Assembly (NCBI GenBank): GCA_030522415.1
Contig: CM060131.1
Coordinates: forward strand, 7,179,203 to 7,243,202
Source: Channallabes apus
Taxonomy: Eukaryota > Chordata > Actinopteri > Siluriformes > Clariidae
Length of the DNA: 64,000 bases
Reading direction: 5' to 3'
Shown: positions 42,970 to 55,050 of the stretch, in pieces
How positions within the stretch are numbered: the stretch's first letter is position 1
Layout of the letters: each line of letters begins with the position of its first letter
The notes under the pieces: model-generated
Told to the model about the DNA's origin: nothing
Databases searched by the model: none
Seen by the model: only the letters and a program-made list of their open reading frames with translations
Translations under genes and position numbers: made by a program

Positions 42970-43746
42970 TGTCATGACACGCCAAGCCACAGCTCCGTCA
43001 TGATCCATGTTTGTCAACAACTCTCGCATGGCACCACGCCCCCTCTCCTCCCTGTACACCTGGACGCTATTAGTAATCAGCCCTGTTACCTATTTAAACC
43101 ACACCCTGACACTGCCTCGTCGCCAGATTATTGTGTGCCTCACTAGCCCAATCTTCCAGCGATTTTTCTTCATTGTCTATTGGATCTTGACCACGCTTTG
43201 TTTTCCCCGACCACGATTTTGTCTCTCGTTCTTGGATACTATACTTTGGATATTTCATGTTGCCGACCTCTTACCTGTTTACGACTACGAGCTTGGATCA
43301 CGGACCCCCTCTCGTCTCTCCGGCTTCGACCTCTGCCTGCTTCACGACAACGATTAGCCCTCGCGGCTCGCTGAGCTCTCTCCCCCTCCATCCACACCGG
43401 CATCTCATCGCGGAGCTCTCCCTCTGCATGCGCTCGCTCTGCGCGCCGCCACAGCTCAAGCTCACGCTGCACGCGCCTGCATTGATCCCAGCTGTCACTC
43501 GCGCTGGCTCGCGCACTTCCGTGTTTACGCTACGCTTGCGTCACACGCATCGCCTCCCCATCTCGACACAGTCACGAGCTGGTACTCCGTGTTTCCGCAT
43601 TTCGGCGAAGCCTCCTGCCTGCATAAGGTATTTTGCAACGCGGAATTTAATCACTGCCCTGCCTGCTTCACTGTTCACAAGCACCACTGTCTCCCATTTA
43701 CCCTGTCTGCACTTGGATCCCTCACGCCCCCTAGCGGCCCCTGACA
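42970..43746 (+). repeat. 5' LTR of the chromovirus
   Basis: 777 bp. A TATTTAA box near 43090 could serve as TATA element. The 3' part contains CTAGCGGCCCCTGACA. The 21 nt between the LTR and the Gag ATG are too short for the usual leader and no canonical primer-binding site is evident, as in some fish chromoviruses. Confidence 0.95.
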
Positions 43747-43767
43747 GAATAATCTGGCCATACTAAA

Positions 43768-44676
43768 ATGGATCCAGCAGAGGCAGCTCACCTGAGAGGA
43801 GCATTAGAGAGTCAAGGAGTACTCTTAGGCGCCCACCAGCAGGAAATAAGACAGATCACGAGCTCACTTCAAAGCATCACGGAAACACTGCAGTCTCTCT
43901 CCGCTCAGGTTGGGAACCTACAACCTCCTGCACACACTCCTCAGCCCCTCCCTCCAACACTCTCGCCTGGCCTAGAGCCCCGCCTGCCAGCACCGCCCAC
44001 CTATGATGGAGATCCAGCCACCTGCCGCTCCTTTTTGTCTCAATGCTCTCTCGTCCTGGAACTACAGGCCACATCATTTCCCACGGAGCGTTCCAAGGTG
44101 GCCTACATCATCACCCTCCTGTCAGGAAAGGCGAGAGAGTGGGGGACGGCATTGTGGGATGCCCAAGTCCCGTGCTGCTTCGCCTATAGGACCTTCACGG
44201 ATGAAATGAGGAAGGTCTTTGACCGCTCCTTTACGGGACATCAAGCGGCTGATCACATCCTTCAGCTACGTCAAGGAATTCGTTCCGTTTCTGATTATGC
44301 CATCGAATTTCGGACCCTGGCTCCCTCTTGCGACTGGGACGAGAGGGCCCTCTTCGACTGCTTTTTTCATGGGCTCTCAGACCCAATTAAGGACGAGCTG
44401 GCGGCCCGGGAGCTGCCCTCGAACTTACAAGGACTCATCGACTTAACGACCCGCATTGATGACCGTAAACGGGCACGCCGAAAGGAGCAGCAGCCTTATC
44501 GCGAACCACGCACCCCAACACTCACCCTGGCCACACCCCAGCCACCCCCTGAGCCCATGCAGATAGGCCGTGCACGCATCTCGCCGGAGGAGCGTCAGCG
44601 CCGTAGAAATGAGGGCGCCTGTTTCTACTGTGGCCAGGTCGGCCATGTTGTGCGATCCTGTCCACTAAAAGGCTAG
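43768..44676 (+). CDS. gag: Chromovirus Gag
   Basis: 302 residues, ATG at 43768. The N-terminus M-D-P-A-E-A-A-H-L is typical of vertebrate sushi-like chromoviruses. A coiled-coil-like region (residues 10-50) and a Pro-rich stretch precede the capsid domain (about 75-220). Near the C-terminus is one zinc knuckle of form C-x2-C-x4-H-x4-C (C-F-Y-C-G-Q-V-G-H), which binds element RNA. Gag forms the intracellular particle. It ends at TAG 44674; Pol lies in the -1 frame, open across this stop, so Pol is probably made by -1 frameshifting near CTAAAAGGCTAG. Confidence 0.95.
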   Translation: MDPAEAAHLRGALESQGVLLGAHQQEIRQITSSLQSITETLQSLSAQVGNLQPPAHTPQPLPPTLSPGLEPRLPAPPTYDGDPATCRSFLSQCSLVLELQATSFPTERSKVAYIITLLSGKAREWGTALWDAQVPCCFAYRTFTDEMRKVFDRSFTGHQAADHILQLRQGIRSVSDYAIEFRTLAPSCDWDERALFDCFFHGLSDPIKDELAARELPSNLQGLIDLTTRIDDRKRARRKEQQPYREPRTPTLTLATPQPPPEPMQIGRARISPEERQRRRNEGACFYCGQVGHVVRSCPLKG

Positions 44677-44696
44677 GCCCCCCCGTAGTTCTGGGG

Positions 44697-47600
44697 ATGC
44701 AGGGGGGCCCAGCATCTGTTTCTTCCCCGGACCAGCGATCATGCTTCTCCGTAACTCTGACCCACGGCGACCAATCCTATGCCACGTACGCACTAGTGGA
44801 CTCCGGGGCTGATCAGAATCTAATTTCTTCCTCCATTGTTTCAAACTTCAAGATCCCCCTCACGCCCCTGCATCAACCCTTTACGGTTCAGGCTCTTGAT
44901 GGCAGCAGACTCTCCCCCATCACTCATCGCACCAACCCCGTGACCCTGCAGTTTTCAGGCAATCACACTGAAACGATTACCTTCCTAACCGTTCAAAATT
45001 CCCATGCACCCATCGTTCTGGGCCTCCCTTGGCTAAGACTACACAACCCGCACATCGACTGGATTAAAAGGAGAGTCCTGGACTGGAGTCCCACCTGCCT
45101 CTCTTCATGCTTACGTTCAGCACATATGGGCCGAAGTTTACCCACGCCACAAGAGGAAACTCCCGACCTAACCAAGTTACCCACGGACTATCATGACCTT
45201 CGGCAGGTGTTTAGCAAATCACGGGCCACCTCCCTACCCCCGCATCGCCCCTATGACTGTGCTATCGACCTCCTCCCAGGCACCTCACCACCTAAGGGGC
45301 GACTGTACTCCCTCTCCCGCCCCGAGAGAGAGGCAATGGAACAGTATATAAAGGAATCACTTGCAGCTGGGATCATCCGCCCATCCTCTTCACCAGCAGG
45401 GGCTGGGTTTTTCTTCGTTGAAAAGAAGGATAAGTCCCTCAGACCCTGTATCGATTATAGGGGGTTGAACGAGATCACGATTAAGAACCGTTACCCTCTC
45501 CCCTTGATGTCGTCGGCCTTTGAACTTCTCCAGGACGCCCGCATCTATACTAAGTTAGATTTAAGGAACGCCTACCACCTTGTCAGGATACGGGAGGGCG
45601 ACGAATGGAAGACCGCCTTTAACACACCTACCGGCCATTATGAGTACCTAGTGGTCCCATTCGGCCTAACCAACGCGCCGGCAGTATTCCAGGCCCTAAT
45701 CAATGATGTCCTCAGAGACTTTCTTAATGTTTTCGTCTTCGCTTATCTGGATGATATCCTGATTTTTTCACGTTCGGTGAGGGAACACAAGCTCCATGTG
45801 CGCCAGGTCCTGCAACGGCTCCTGGAGAATAAGCTCTACATCAAGGCAGAGAAATGTGAATTTCATTGTACCTCCACGTCCTTTCTAGGATACTTCATTT
45901 CCCCTGCAGGCATCCAGATGGACCCCACCAAGGTGAAGGCAGTCACGGACTGGCCAGTACCGACCTCAAGACGCGAACTCCAGCGGTTCTTGGGATTCGC
46001 AAACTTCTATCGACGTTTTATTCGAAGCTACAGCATGGTGGCAACCCCACTCACGACACTTACGTCCTCCAAGATCCCATTCCGATGGAACCCCCAGGCT
46101 GACATAGCCTTCAAGGATCTCAAGTCCCGCTTCACTACGGCACCCATCCTTATTTTTCCCGAACCCTCCCTCCAGTTTATCGTGGAAGTAGACGCGTCTG
46201 AGACTGGAGTAGGCGCCGTCCTGTCCCAGAGATCCACAAAGGATGCTAAAATCCACCCATGCTCCTTCTTCTCCCGCCGACTCACACCTGCTGAACGCAA
46301 TTACGGTATTGGGGACCGTGAACTCTTGGCGGTCAAGTTGGCCTTGGAAGAATGGAGACACTGGCTAGAAGGGGCGGACCACCCCTTCCTCGTATGGACC
46401 GACCATAAAAACCTGGAGTACTTGAAGACAGCGAAGAGACTTAACTCACGCCAAGCACGATGGTCACTATTTTTCTCCCGTTTCCGATTCACACTGTCAT
46501 ATCGCCCTGGCTCCAAGAACATCAAGCCTGATGCCCTCTCCCGACAATTCTCCACCCCTCAGGATTCATCCATGACGGAGGTGATTCTTCCTCCTCACTG
46601 CCTGGTAGCAATGCTCCAATTCAACGTGGAACGTCTGGTTCAACAGACCCTCGAACGAGAACCCGGCCCAAGCACCGTTCCACCCAACAAGCTCTTCGTC
46701 CCAGCTTCTGTGAGACCACAGGTGCTTGACTGGGCCCACAGCTCCAGACTGGCTTGCCACCCTGGGGCCGCACGTACGCTCTCCCTCCTACGCCAACGTT
46801 TTTGGTGGTCCACCATGAAAGAGGATGTCAAGAGCCTTGTGGCTTCCTGCGACACCTGTACCAGAAATAAAACAACCAACCGCTCCCCTGAGGGTCTCCT
46901 TAGACCCCTCCCCATCCCTCACCGCCCCTGGTCACACATCTCCATCGACTTCGTCACTGGCCTGCCTCCTTCCCAAAATAACACGTGCATATTAACTATC
47001 GTGGACCGCTTTTCCAAATCGGCGCATTTCATCCCACTATCCAAACTCCCATCGGCCAAGGAAACAGCCGAACTCCTAATTAATCATGTCTTTCGACTTC
47101 ACGGACTTCCCGTCGACATTGTCTCAGACAGGGGTCCTCAGTTTTCTGCCCAGTTCTGGAAGGCCTTTTGTAACCTTGTCGGCGCCAACCCCAGCCTCTC
47201 ATCCGGATTTCATCCCCAAACCAACGGTCAAACAGAACGAGTGAACCAAGAGTTGGAGAAATCCTTAAGATGCATGGCCTCGCGGGATCCATCCTCCTGG
47301 AGTCGTTTCCTACCATGGGTCGAGTACGCCCACAACTCGCTCCCTACCTCCTCGACAGGCATGTCCCCTTTCCACTGCTGTCTGGGGTATCAACCACCCC
47401 TCTTCCCGGTCCAAGAAAAGGAAGTAGCAGTACCCTCAGCCCAAACCTTTGTCCGTCGCTGCAAAAGAACATGGCAACACGCCCGGCAGCAGCTCCTACG
47501 CACTGTAAGCACTTTTCAACGCCAGGCAAATCGTCATCGGTCACCAGCTCCCAACTACCGTATCGGCCAAAGGGTCATGCTGTCTACACGGGACCTCCCA

Positions 47601-48056
47601 CTCAAGACCACGTCCAGAAAGCTCTCACCAAGATTCATCGGACCCTTCCCCATCACCCGAATCATAAACCCATGCTCTGTCCGTCTTGCTCTACCCCTCT
47701 CCATGCGCCGGATCAACCCCACATTTCATGTTTCCCAGATTCGTCGTTTAGTCTCCTGCCCATTGTCCACCCCCCCCCAGCCCCCCCCACCCCCCCGACT
47801 CATTGATGGGGGAGAAGCCTTCACAGTTCACAAGCTCCTCAAGTCTCGCCGCCGGGGGCGGGGCCTCCAGTACTTAGTAGACTGGGAAGGCTATGGCCCT
47901 GAAGAGAGGAGTTGGGTACCCGCCAGGTTTATCCTAGACCGTTCTCTAATCTCTGATTTCCACAGACTTCACCCCGAAGCACCTGCAAGAACGCCTGGAG
48001 GCGTTCATAGAGGGGAGGGTACTGTCATGACACGCCAAGCCACAGCTCCGTCATGA
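44697..48056 (+). CDS. pol: Chromovirus Pol: protease, RT, RNase H, integrase, chromodomain
   Basis: 1,119 residues without interruption. The aspartic protease has V-D-S-G-A near residue 33. Reverse transcriptase has Y-L-D-D near residue 350. RNase H starts at V-D-A-S-E-T-G and includes W-T-D-H-K-N. Integrase has the H-H-C-C zinc region (C-D-T-C), then [13 protein letters not shown] and the Glu of N-G-Q-T-E-R. The C-terminal chromodomain (about residues 1040-1090) has Y-L-V-D-W-E-G-Y and S-W-V-P and can target integration to marked chromatin. The frame is open upstream of this ATG into the end of gag, which supports a Gag-Pol fusion rather than initiation here. The last 34 bp overlap the 3' LTR. 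Confidence 0.97.
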   Translation: MQGGPASVSSPDQRSCFSVTLTHGDQSYATYALVDSGADQNLISSSIVSNFKIPLTPLHQPFTVQALDGSRLSPITHRTNPVTLQFSGNHTETITFLTVQNSHAPIVLGLPWLRLHNPHIDWIKRRVLDWSPTCLSSCLRSAHMGRSLPTPQEETPDLTKLPTDYHDLRQVFSKSRATSLPPHRPYDCAIDLLPGTSPPKGRLYSLSRPEREAMEQYIKESLAAGIIRPSSSPAGAGFFFVEKKDKSLRPCIDYRGLNEITIKNRYPLPLMSSAFELLQDARIYTKLDLRNAYHLVRIREGDEWKTAFNTPTGHYEYLVVPFGLTNAPAVFQALINDVLRDFLNVFVFAYLDDILIFSRSVREHKLHVRQVLQRLLENKLYIKAEKCEFHCTSTSFLGYFISPAGIQMDPTKVKAVTDWPVPTSRRELQRFLGFANFYRRFIRSYSMVATPLTTLTSSKIPFRWNPQADIAFKDLKSRFTTAPILIFPEPSLQFIVEVDASETGVGAVLSQRSTKDAKIHPCSFFSRRLTPAERNYGIGDRELLAVKLALEEWRHWLEGADHPFLVWTDHKNLEYLKTAKRLNSRQARWSLFFSRFRFTLSYRPGSKNIKPDALSRQFSTPQDSSMTEVILPPHCLVAMLQFNVERLVQQTLEREPGPSTVPPNKLFVPASVRPQVLDWAHSSRLACHPGAARTLSLLRQRFWWSTMKEDVKSLVASCDTCTRNKTTNRSPEGLLRPLPIPHRPWSHISIDFVTGLPPSQNNTCILTIVDRFSKSAHFIPLSKLPSAKETAELLINHVFRLHGLPVDIVSDRGPQFSAQFWKAFCNLVGANPSLSSGFHPQTNGQTERVNQELEKSLRCMASRDPSSWSRFLPWVEYAHNSLPTSSTGMSPFHCCLGYQPPLFPVQEKEVAVPSAQTFVRRCKRTWQHARQQLLRTVSTFQRQANRHRSPAPNYRIGQRVMLSTRDLPLKTTSRKLSPRFIGPFPITRIINPCSVRLALPLSMRRINPTFHVSQIRRLVSCPLSTPPQPPPPPRLIDGGEAFTVHKLLKSRRRGRGLQYLVDWEGYGPEERSWVPARFILDRSLISDFHRLHPEAPARTPGGVHRGEGTVMTRQATAPS

Positions 48057-48799
48057 TCCATGTTTGTCAACAACTCTCGCATGGCACCACGCCCCCTCTC
48101 CTCCCTGTACACCTGGACGCTATTAGTAATCAGCCCTGTTACCTATTTAAACCACACCCTGACACTGCCTCGTCGCCAGATTATTGTGTGCCTCACTAGC
48201 CCAATCTTCCAGCGATTTTTCTTCATTGTCTATTGGATCTTGACCACGCTTTGTTTTCCCCGACCACGATTTTGTCTCTCGTTCTTGGATACTATACTTT
48301 GGATATTTCATGTTGCCGACCTCTTACCTGTTTACGACTACGAGCTTGGATCACGGACCCCCTCTCGTCTCTCCGGCTTCGACCTCTGCCTGCTTCACGA
48401 CAACGATTAGCCCTCGCGGCTCGCTGAGCTCTCTCCCCCTCCATCCACACCGGCATCTCATCGCGGAGCTCTCCCTCTGCATGCGCTCGCTCTGCGCGCC
48501 GCCACAGCTCAAGCTCACGCTGCACGCGCCTGCATTGATCCCAGCTGTCACTCGCGCCGGCTCGCGCACTTCCGTGTTTACGCTACGCTTGCGTCACACG
48601 CATCGCCTCCCCATCTCGACACAGTCACGAGCTGGTACTCCGTGTTTCCGCATTTCGGCGAAGCCTCCTGCCTGCATAAGGTATTTTGCAACGCGGAATT
48701 TAATCACTGCCCTGCCTGCTTCACTGTTCACAAGCACCACTGTCTCCCATTTACCCTGTCTGCACTTGGATCCCTCACGCCCCCTAGCGGCCCCTGACA
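48023..48799 (+). repeat. 3' LTR of the chromovirus
   Basis: 777 bp, nearly identical to the 5' LTR and preceded by the purine-rich tract. The overlapping small frames are copies of those in the 5' LTR and are not genes. Confidence 0.95.
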
Positions 48800-48804
48800 A
48801 TTTG

Positions 48805-49309
48805 AAATTCTTTATAGTAACATAAGTATACTTAAGTATATTAAGTCAGCTCAGTCGATTCCACTCATTATAATTTACAGACCTCCAGGGCCGTATTCTG
48901 AATTTCTTAGTGAATTTGCGGATTTTATCTCAGACCTGGTCGTTTCTGTAGACAAAGTGTTAATTGCCGGAGATTTTAACATTCATTTTGAGAATCCAGA
49001 AGACCCTCTGAGAACAGCATTTATGTCCATACTGGACTCTGTAGGCGTAAATCAGTGTGTAGTAGGACCCACTCATAAAGCAGGTCACACTTTAGACTTA
49101 ATAATATTTTTCGGATTAAGTATAAGAAATGTATTCACAATTCCACTGTCTGAAATTATCTCAGATCACTATCTTGTCTCCATTCAAGTGTGTCACAGTG
49201 ATAATGTACGCACAGCACCGCGCTACCGTATTAAACGTACTGTCACATCAACTACCACACAGAGTTTTATCAGTAATCTCCCAGAGTTACCAACTTCGAT
49301 TAGGTCACT
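48805..49309 (+). pseudogene. LINE ORF2 endonuclease, second part
   Basis: It resumes the interrupted endonuclease: I-I-Y-R-P-P-G-P near 48870, then I-A-G-D-F-N-I-H with catalytic Asp and Asn, G-H-T-L-D-L, and S-D-H-Y-L-V with the catalytic Asp-His. The LINE is cut off at about 49310, before any reverse transcriptase. Confidence 0.9.
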
Positions 49310-51831
49310 GTCTACTACCTATAAAAATTATTTCAATTTAACTCATGGGTCTCAATCACAGATGACACGACAAATTATATACTCTGAAACGTTCATTTGA
49401 ACATTTAAAAATATATACAAAAAACATAAATACTAATGTTATCATGGTATAAATTATTAACGTATATATATAAAAACATAAAACATATGTTCTGTTCAAT
49501 AGCCCATCTGTTTTAATTTACTTTGTATTTTTTATTATTCATAAAACAACCTTTTAGTTTTGTAAATATTTTAGTTATAGTGTGTTAAGTCTTATTTTAA
49601 TTTAAACGTTTTTGAGAATTTGACCATCCAGCTTAGATAAATGTTATGTCATTGATGGATAAAATCTGGATTAAAGATATTTTATTTTATTTATTTAATT
49701 TTTATTTTTTAGTTTCCCCCCTGAGGGATTGCCACCTTATTGTGGTCAGGGGGTTTGCGTGCCTCAACACAATTCAGCAAAGGACAATACTGTTACTATA
49801 AAACCAGGGAAAAAACAGTGCTCGAATCTGATGGGCCATTAATCACTTATCACAACTGTGAATGGATGCGGCAGCAGAGACAGATTAAATCCCCATAAAC
49901 ACTTGGAAACAAGACAAAAGAAAGTTCCAGAGGGTTAGCGACGGTTATACTATTGTATTTTTACAGATTTTTAGTGCTTATATTTTTATACTGGAATTTT
50001 AGTTTTTATAAGAAAAAATAAATATGGGTCACTTAAGCACAAAATAACACAGACACAAATGATCAAGTGTTTAATTGTTGTTGTTTTCTCAAACATGATT
50101 TTCCCAACTTGGCGTTTATAAATATTCAGACAGACTGAATTTAAGAATGCACCTCTAGGAACCTAAAACACAAATTCACACACGCACACCAAAGAGCAAA
50201 GCGAAGATGCGCATTCACACCTCTTTTGTCTTGTAAATGAGTATCCTCATTCATCTTCCAATCCTCCCCAGCGCACACACTCTTTATTTGTACTGTAAAT
50301 TCCATGTGTTATTTGTGTGTGTGCGCTGCTGCATTTCTCTGTTGTGTTTTTAACACACGCGCATAAGTTGTAGTGCGGACTGGATATTCCGCTGTGGCGA
50401 CCACTTGTCAGGAGCAGCCGAAAGACCAACAACAACATTTGCGCAGATGACCCCCCCCCCCCCCCCGCCAAAAACACACACACAGGGCAATTAACACCAT
50501 GTCATACTCAGTATTCTCCGTTGAGGTGTCTCACCTTCCACTCCTTCTAAGTTTGTCTTTGCTCTTTTGATGGAGTTCTTAAAACCCAAAACATTTATTT
50601 ATACTGAGAAAAAATTATTATGGGTCACAGTCACAAACACAAACTAACACAGATACATATGATCAAGTGTTTAACTGTTGTTTTCAATTGTTTCTATGAC
50701 CAATAATAATAATTATTATTATTATTAATTATGATTTTCAGCCCAACTCTTTGACAATTTAAAACAAAGTTATGTCCCATTTTTGCCCATTGAGGTTGTT
50801 GGTTCAAGTAAACTTTTTGTAAATACCCAAACAATCCCCCAACAATTAAAACACGCAAACATGACTTTAACAATTCAATTTATTCTTCCAAAACTAGTCA
50901 AAGTTAAAACAGTAATTTCTATAGAACAGGTGAATACATGTATTTTTGCTTAAAGTTCATTAAACTACCTTAGATATACCAGCTGTTTATAAGTCTCTAT
51001 CTATAGTTCTTTTATATTAAAATATAAAAACTATTAAACATGGAACAGTTTAAGTCTTTGTTTCCCCCAAAGTACTGTATCAGACATTTTGCAGATATAC
51101 AGAATATACAGTAGACCTGACCAAACATCATTCTAAAGCTGTCGAACTGTGACATCATCCCTCCTACAGCTCCCTCATTAGCTTGTTCAGGCTCCTCCAG
51201 TCCTGTAGCTCCTAAAGTCCAGCCGTCAGCCGTCTGACCCCCCAATCCTCCACAGCGGAGCTCTGCTTAAAGACAACAGGAGAATTTAGTGAAGACAAAG
51301 ATAAATAAACTTCACAGAACATCTAGTTGTAATAAATATAAAATATATAAATAAACCTATTTACCACAGTGTGTAAAACACTGTTTTGGGGATTCTGGAA
51401 TGTAAATAAACTGCCTGTGCTAATGTTAACCGGTGAACAGTGTTAATGTTAACCGCTGACTGTCTGTATTATCGTCTGAATTAAATTAACCGAGAATTTA
51501 CTTAATGCGCTTCTCATACAAATAAGTTAAGCGATATAACACTCGTATATGAGCATTAGTTCATCCCTGAAGCCAAACTATAACTTACTGAAGCCCCTCA
51601 TACCCCCCCCCCTGCATTTCTCCGTTGGCTTTAACACCCACACCCATCCCTCCGCCAAAACCACACACAGAGCAATTAACAACATGTCATATTCAGTATT
51701 CTCCATTGAGGTTTCTCACCTTCCACTCCTAAGTTTGTCGTTGCTCTTTTGGAGTACTTAAAATCCAAAACATTTATTTATACTGAGAAAAAATTATTAT
51801 GGGTCACATAATCACAAACACAAATACATAT
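49310..51831 (-). repeat. Inverted copy of the E2 interior
   Basis: It aligns inverted with 15600-17780: second exon with acceptor at 51264-51266, poly(A) signal near 50885, and stem-loop copy 3 (49717-49753). At 49830-49950 is a piece of the duplicated segment and at 50367-50440 a SINE tail. A (C)n run lies at 50450-50466. Neither E2 end is present. The right part, 51600-51830, repeats 50450-50640. No gene of its own is seen. Confidence 0.7.
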
Positions 51832-52478
51832 TGTAAGAGCCATATCGTACTTGTCATGAATTTGTTGTTGTGTTTATTTTATTTTATTTTATTTTACTTG
51901 TTGTTATTTCATTTATTCTACCTTGTTCTATCCATTAGTAAAGCATTAAGCATTAAGTTTGTTACATAAGCCATAAGCTTTAAATTTCTTAGTCATGCAT
52001 CCATTTTGACAATCGTAGGTTGGTCTGTGATGTCATTCCACTATTACATGCATTTGTATGACTGTCATATGATAGAGAGTTCAGTTTAGATGCGGAAGGC
52101 TATGGAAACACAAGCTTTTGACCGTAAGCGTGAGCTCCCGGTAAGCTAAGAATGTAAGATGCAACAACTCGGTTGTTGTAACCGTAAGCTCCCGTAAGTA
52201 AAGATATACAACAAGAGTGTTGTTATATACGTAAGCTAAGACTGTAATTTACAAGATACAGCAAATAGGTTGTTGTAAAAGTCAGAGATTTGAAAGATGC
52301 AGCAACTGGTGTCTGTAATCACAGTGGATTTACTCAAGACGACTGTATGAAGTGTTGATTCTTTGATGCTGACAAAATAAACTACAAGAGACAAAGAGAT
52401 CGGACTTCTGTTGTGTGAGTGAAACATTAAACCAGAGCTACGTGTCAAAACTGGTGAAATAATATGACTGCATCTACA
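51832..52478 (+). repeat. 5' LTR of a BEL/Pao element
   Basis: About 647 bp from TGTAAGAGCC to GCATCTACA, just upstream of the gag-like ORF. The 3' part is matched by the inverted fragment at 13264-13500, whose edge coincides with this LTR end. Inside are imperfect repeats of CGTAAGCTAAGA (52140-52250). The 3' LTR is not in the window. Confidence 0.75.
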
Positions 52479-52554
52479 TAAAGTCAAAAGCTTTCCGCTG
52501 TTTGAACGAAAACAAGCGAAACCGAAAGAGACTTTCCCGTTTTGTTTGAACTTC

Positions 52555-53004
52555 ATGATGTTAAACGACGAGGACATTGAAGAAGTCTCGGCAGAAGACA
52601 GTGTGTCACAAGTTGCGACGGCTGAGCCACAAGGAAGCGTAACGTCTGCGGCTTCCTCATCTCGCCGCAGAGAAGAAGCTGATAGAGCAGCGCTGTTGGC
52701 AAAGGCTGCAACCTTGGACGAACATCTCCAATTAGAAATGGAGGAAGCGCAACTAAAGGCACGACTAACGGCACGACTAGAAATGGAGGAAGCGCAACTA
52801 AAGGCACGACTAGAAATAGAGGAAGCACAACTAAAGGCACAACTAAAGGCACGACTAGAAATAGAGGAAGCACAACTGAAGGCACAACTAAAGGCGAAAA
52901 AAGAAAAGCTGGAAACCAAAACGGCGCTCGCTATGCATGATGCCAAATTAAGAGTGCTTCAACATCAAGATCGCGAAGGACAACAGCCAGCAACAGAGAG
53001 CTAA
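52555..53004 (+). pseudogene. BEL/Pao Gag, N-terminal coiled-coil part
   Basis: ATG at 52555 (or 52558) opens about 150 codons. The middle consists of repeated E-E-A-Q-L-K-A-R-L units, a long charged coiled coil as found at the N-terminus of BEL/Pao Gag proteins. The repeats are near-identical at DNA level (52735-52895), so their number may vary between copies. A stop at 53002 and a frame change separate it from the rest of Gag. The antisense open frames here only mirror the repeat. Confidence 0.75.
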
Positions 53005-53164
53005 GTCATTGAACCGAGCAGCGCCTACGTGAGCAGCGCACAGTTCCAACAACGGATATGACAGCCGACGACAGCCAGTTAGAGAGAGCACAGTCATTGA
53101 ACCGAGCAGCCTGTACTTTCAAAACTCGGAATGCAATGATGAACTTTACCAGCATGTTGTATCG

Positions 53165-54259
53165 ATGGTATATTGCGAACTGCCATCACGTCTACAGGCA
53201 AGCCACGTAAGTTTGCCCATCAGTGCCAGACCTACAATGGCAAGTACTCTAAATGAATGTCCTACCGTAAACACTGAACACATAAGTCATAGTTTCGACA
53301 CATCATATTCTCAAATGCCAACGCCCCATGGGGCAGCGCACTCAGGTGTGTCCATAAGCGCAAACGCACAACTGACAAACTCCTTAAGGGACACCCGAGA
53401 TCATGATTCTCTACGTCATGGACTTGACACAATGCATCACCAAATGCAATGTCAGGCAGAACTCACAGAAATACTCGCGAGAAGCCAAATGCTGTCCTCA
53501 TTGCCTCGGCACGACCTTTCTCCCTTTCACGGAGACCCGATTCAGTTCAAAAACTTCATGTTGTCCTTTGAACGCTTTGTTGAATCCAAAACGGACAACG
53601 ACATCGATAAGCTGTCATATCTCGAACTGTACACCAAAGGGGAACCCAAAGACCTTGTAACGAACTGCATGCACATGACAAATGGGTATGCAAGAGCAAA
53701 GAAACTGCTGCGCGACAGGTTCGGAAAGGAGCTGAGAATTGCAGCAGCCTGTAAGCAAAAGGCAATTAATTGGCCAAACATAAAGACAGACGACGGACGG
53801 GCGTTAAGCGCCCTCTCCTCTTTCCTGACAACTTGCCAAAACGCAACAGCAAACTGTGAATCTGTGGACGAGTTGAACAGCAGCGAGTGCATGAACACCA
53901 TTCTTACGAAACTGCCCTACAAGCTGATCGACAGGTGGAAGTCTTGCGCACGCCAGCACTACGAGCGCTACGGGACAAGAGCCAAGTTCGCTCAGCTGGT
54001 GGACTTCATAGATCAACAAGCCAGACTGTACTCCGACCTGGACGCCATGACCAGCGATAAGAAACACGGTCGCATATCCCTTCAAGGACACAAACAAAAA
54101 AGGGAAGGAAAAGCCAGGGTCAGGTTTGCAACCGAGGACAGACAGGTTGGAAAAATTCACAAAGACTCGATTACAATGAAGAATGCCGGCACGTTAGCCG
54201 TTAGCGCTTTCACTAAGCCGTGCGCATATTGTAAAAACTGCCACATCTTAGATGAGTGA
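53165..54259 (+). pseudogene. BEL/Pao Gag, capsid-like part (DUF1759)
   Basis: 364 codons from ATG 53165. Residues about 115-290 hold the DUF1759-type Gag domain: P-F-H-G-D-P-I-Q-F, S-F-E-R-F-V, D-K-L-S-Y-L and A-K-K-L-L-R-D-R-F-G. A zinc-knuckle region begins (C-A-Y-C-K-N-C-H) but is cut by TGA at 54257, where a Cys codon is expected. The following knuckles continue in another frame after 54290. Gag is therefore broken at least twice. Confidence 0.85.
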
Positions 54260-54299
54260 GTAAAATTTAACGATCAGACACAAAGACAAAGTAGAATTC

Positions 54300-55047
54300 T
54301 TAAAAAGAAACGGATTCTGTTTCGGATGTTTAAGAAAGGGTCATTTGTGGAAAGACTGTACCAAAATAATTATATGTTCATTGTGTTCAAAGCCACATCC
54401 GCGCATGCTACACATAGCATTGCCAGATGGAGGTAATTGCATCCTCCCCATTGTACCTGTTAAAATAAAGTCCAAGAAAGGTGACAAAATCGCAGAAGTG
54501 TATGCATTTATAGACCAAGGCAGTTCCGCCACATTCTGTACAGAGCCATTAGCAAGGTGATTAAATGTACGAGGCAGAACAGTTAAGATACGGCTGAGCA
54601 CCATGAACTCCACAAAACTTGTAGAAAGCTACATGCTCAGTGACTTGGAGATCAGTAGCCTGGAAGAAAACACTTTTATTGAACTTCCCCAATGTCTTTA
54701 CACAAAAGAATATCCCAACTACAGTGGAAAACATTCCACAACAGCATGACATAGATAAGTGGCCATACCTTAGCGACGTAAAACTGCCCTAGATTAGCGC
54801 TGGAATCGAAATTCTCATAGGAAATAAAGAGCACGAACTCCTAGAACCACGGCGAGTAATCAATAGCAGGCATGGAGGGCCATACGCGGTGCAGAGTGCT
54901 CTCGGATGGACTGTGAACGGGCCTCTCCGAGAACCCGACAAACCAGTGACCGTTAGGGTTAACCGAACCTCCATTGAAAGTGTAGAACGAATGCTGATAG
55001 AGCAATATAACCACGATTTTCCCGAATGAAATTGCGATGACAAGGCA
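54300..55047 (+). pseudogene. BEL/Pao zinc knuckles and aspartic protease, broken
   Basis: 54300-54560 encodes C-S-L-C-S-K-P-H-P and then I-D-Q-G-S-S-A-T-F, the active-site region of the BEL-type aspartic protease. Stops at about 54558, 54748, 54790 and 55027 and frame changes interrupt the downstream part, in which P-R-R-V-I-N-S-R and a G-W-T-V-N-G-P segment are still visible in different frames. Confidence 0.75.
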
Positions 55048-55050
55048 GAG

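Larger units (their letters stand above)
42970..48799 (+). mobile_element. Complete Ty3/gypsy chromovirus
   Basis: 5,830 bp with two 777-bp LTRs, both starting TGTCATGACACG and ending CCCCTGACA. The 5-bp target repeat ATTTG lies at 42965-42969 and 48800-48804. Gag and Pol frames are intact. A purine tract, AGAGGGGAGGGTAC, abuts the 3' LTR. The LTRs differ at one site seen (T at 43506 against C at about 48559), so insertion was recent. It sits inside LINE ORF2. Confidence 0.97.
41453..49309 (+). mobile_element. LINE of L2/CR1 type, split by a gypsy element and 3'-truncated
   Basis: The 5' edge is where block B similarity stops (41453) and the 3' edge is where inverted E2-interior sequence begins (about 49310). 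ORF1 is intact. ORF2 keeps only the endonuclease part, interrupted by the chromovirus at 42970-48799. Reverse transcriptase and 3' tail are missing. ORF1 with an esterase fold plus an apurinic-like endonuclease is the plan of L2/CR1-clade elements of fishes. Confidence 0.8.

Noticed and set aside
43257..43766. Open frames inside the gypsy LTRs (also 48310-48825)
   Set aside because: They are repeated identically in both LTRs, overlap regulatory sequence and have no recognisable domain.
45966..47544. Several minus-strand frames within pol
   Set aside because: They are shadows of the intact 1,119-residue Pol frame.
52236..52946. A 236-codon minus-strand frame with Ser/Ala/Cys repeats
   Set aside because: It is the antisense of the BEL Gag coiled-coil repeats and part of the LTR; repetitive coding DNA often opens the opposite strand.
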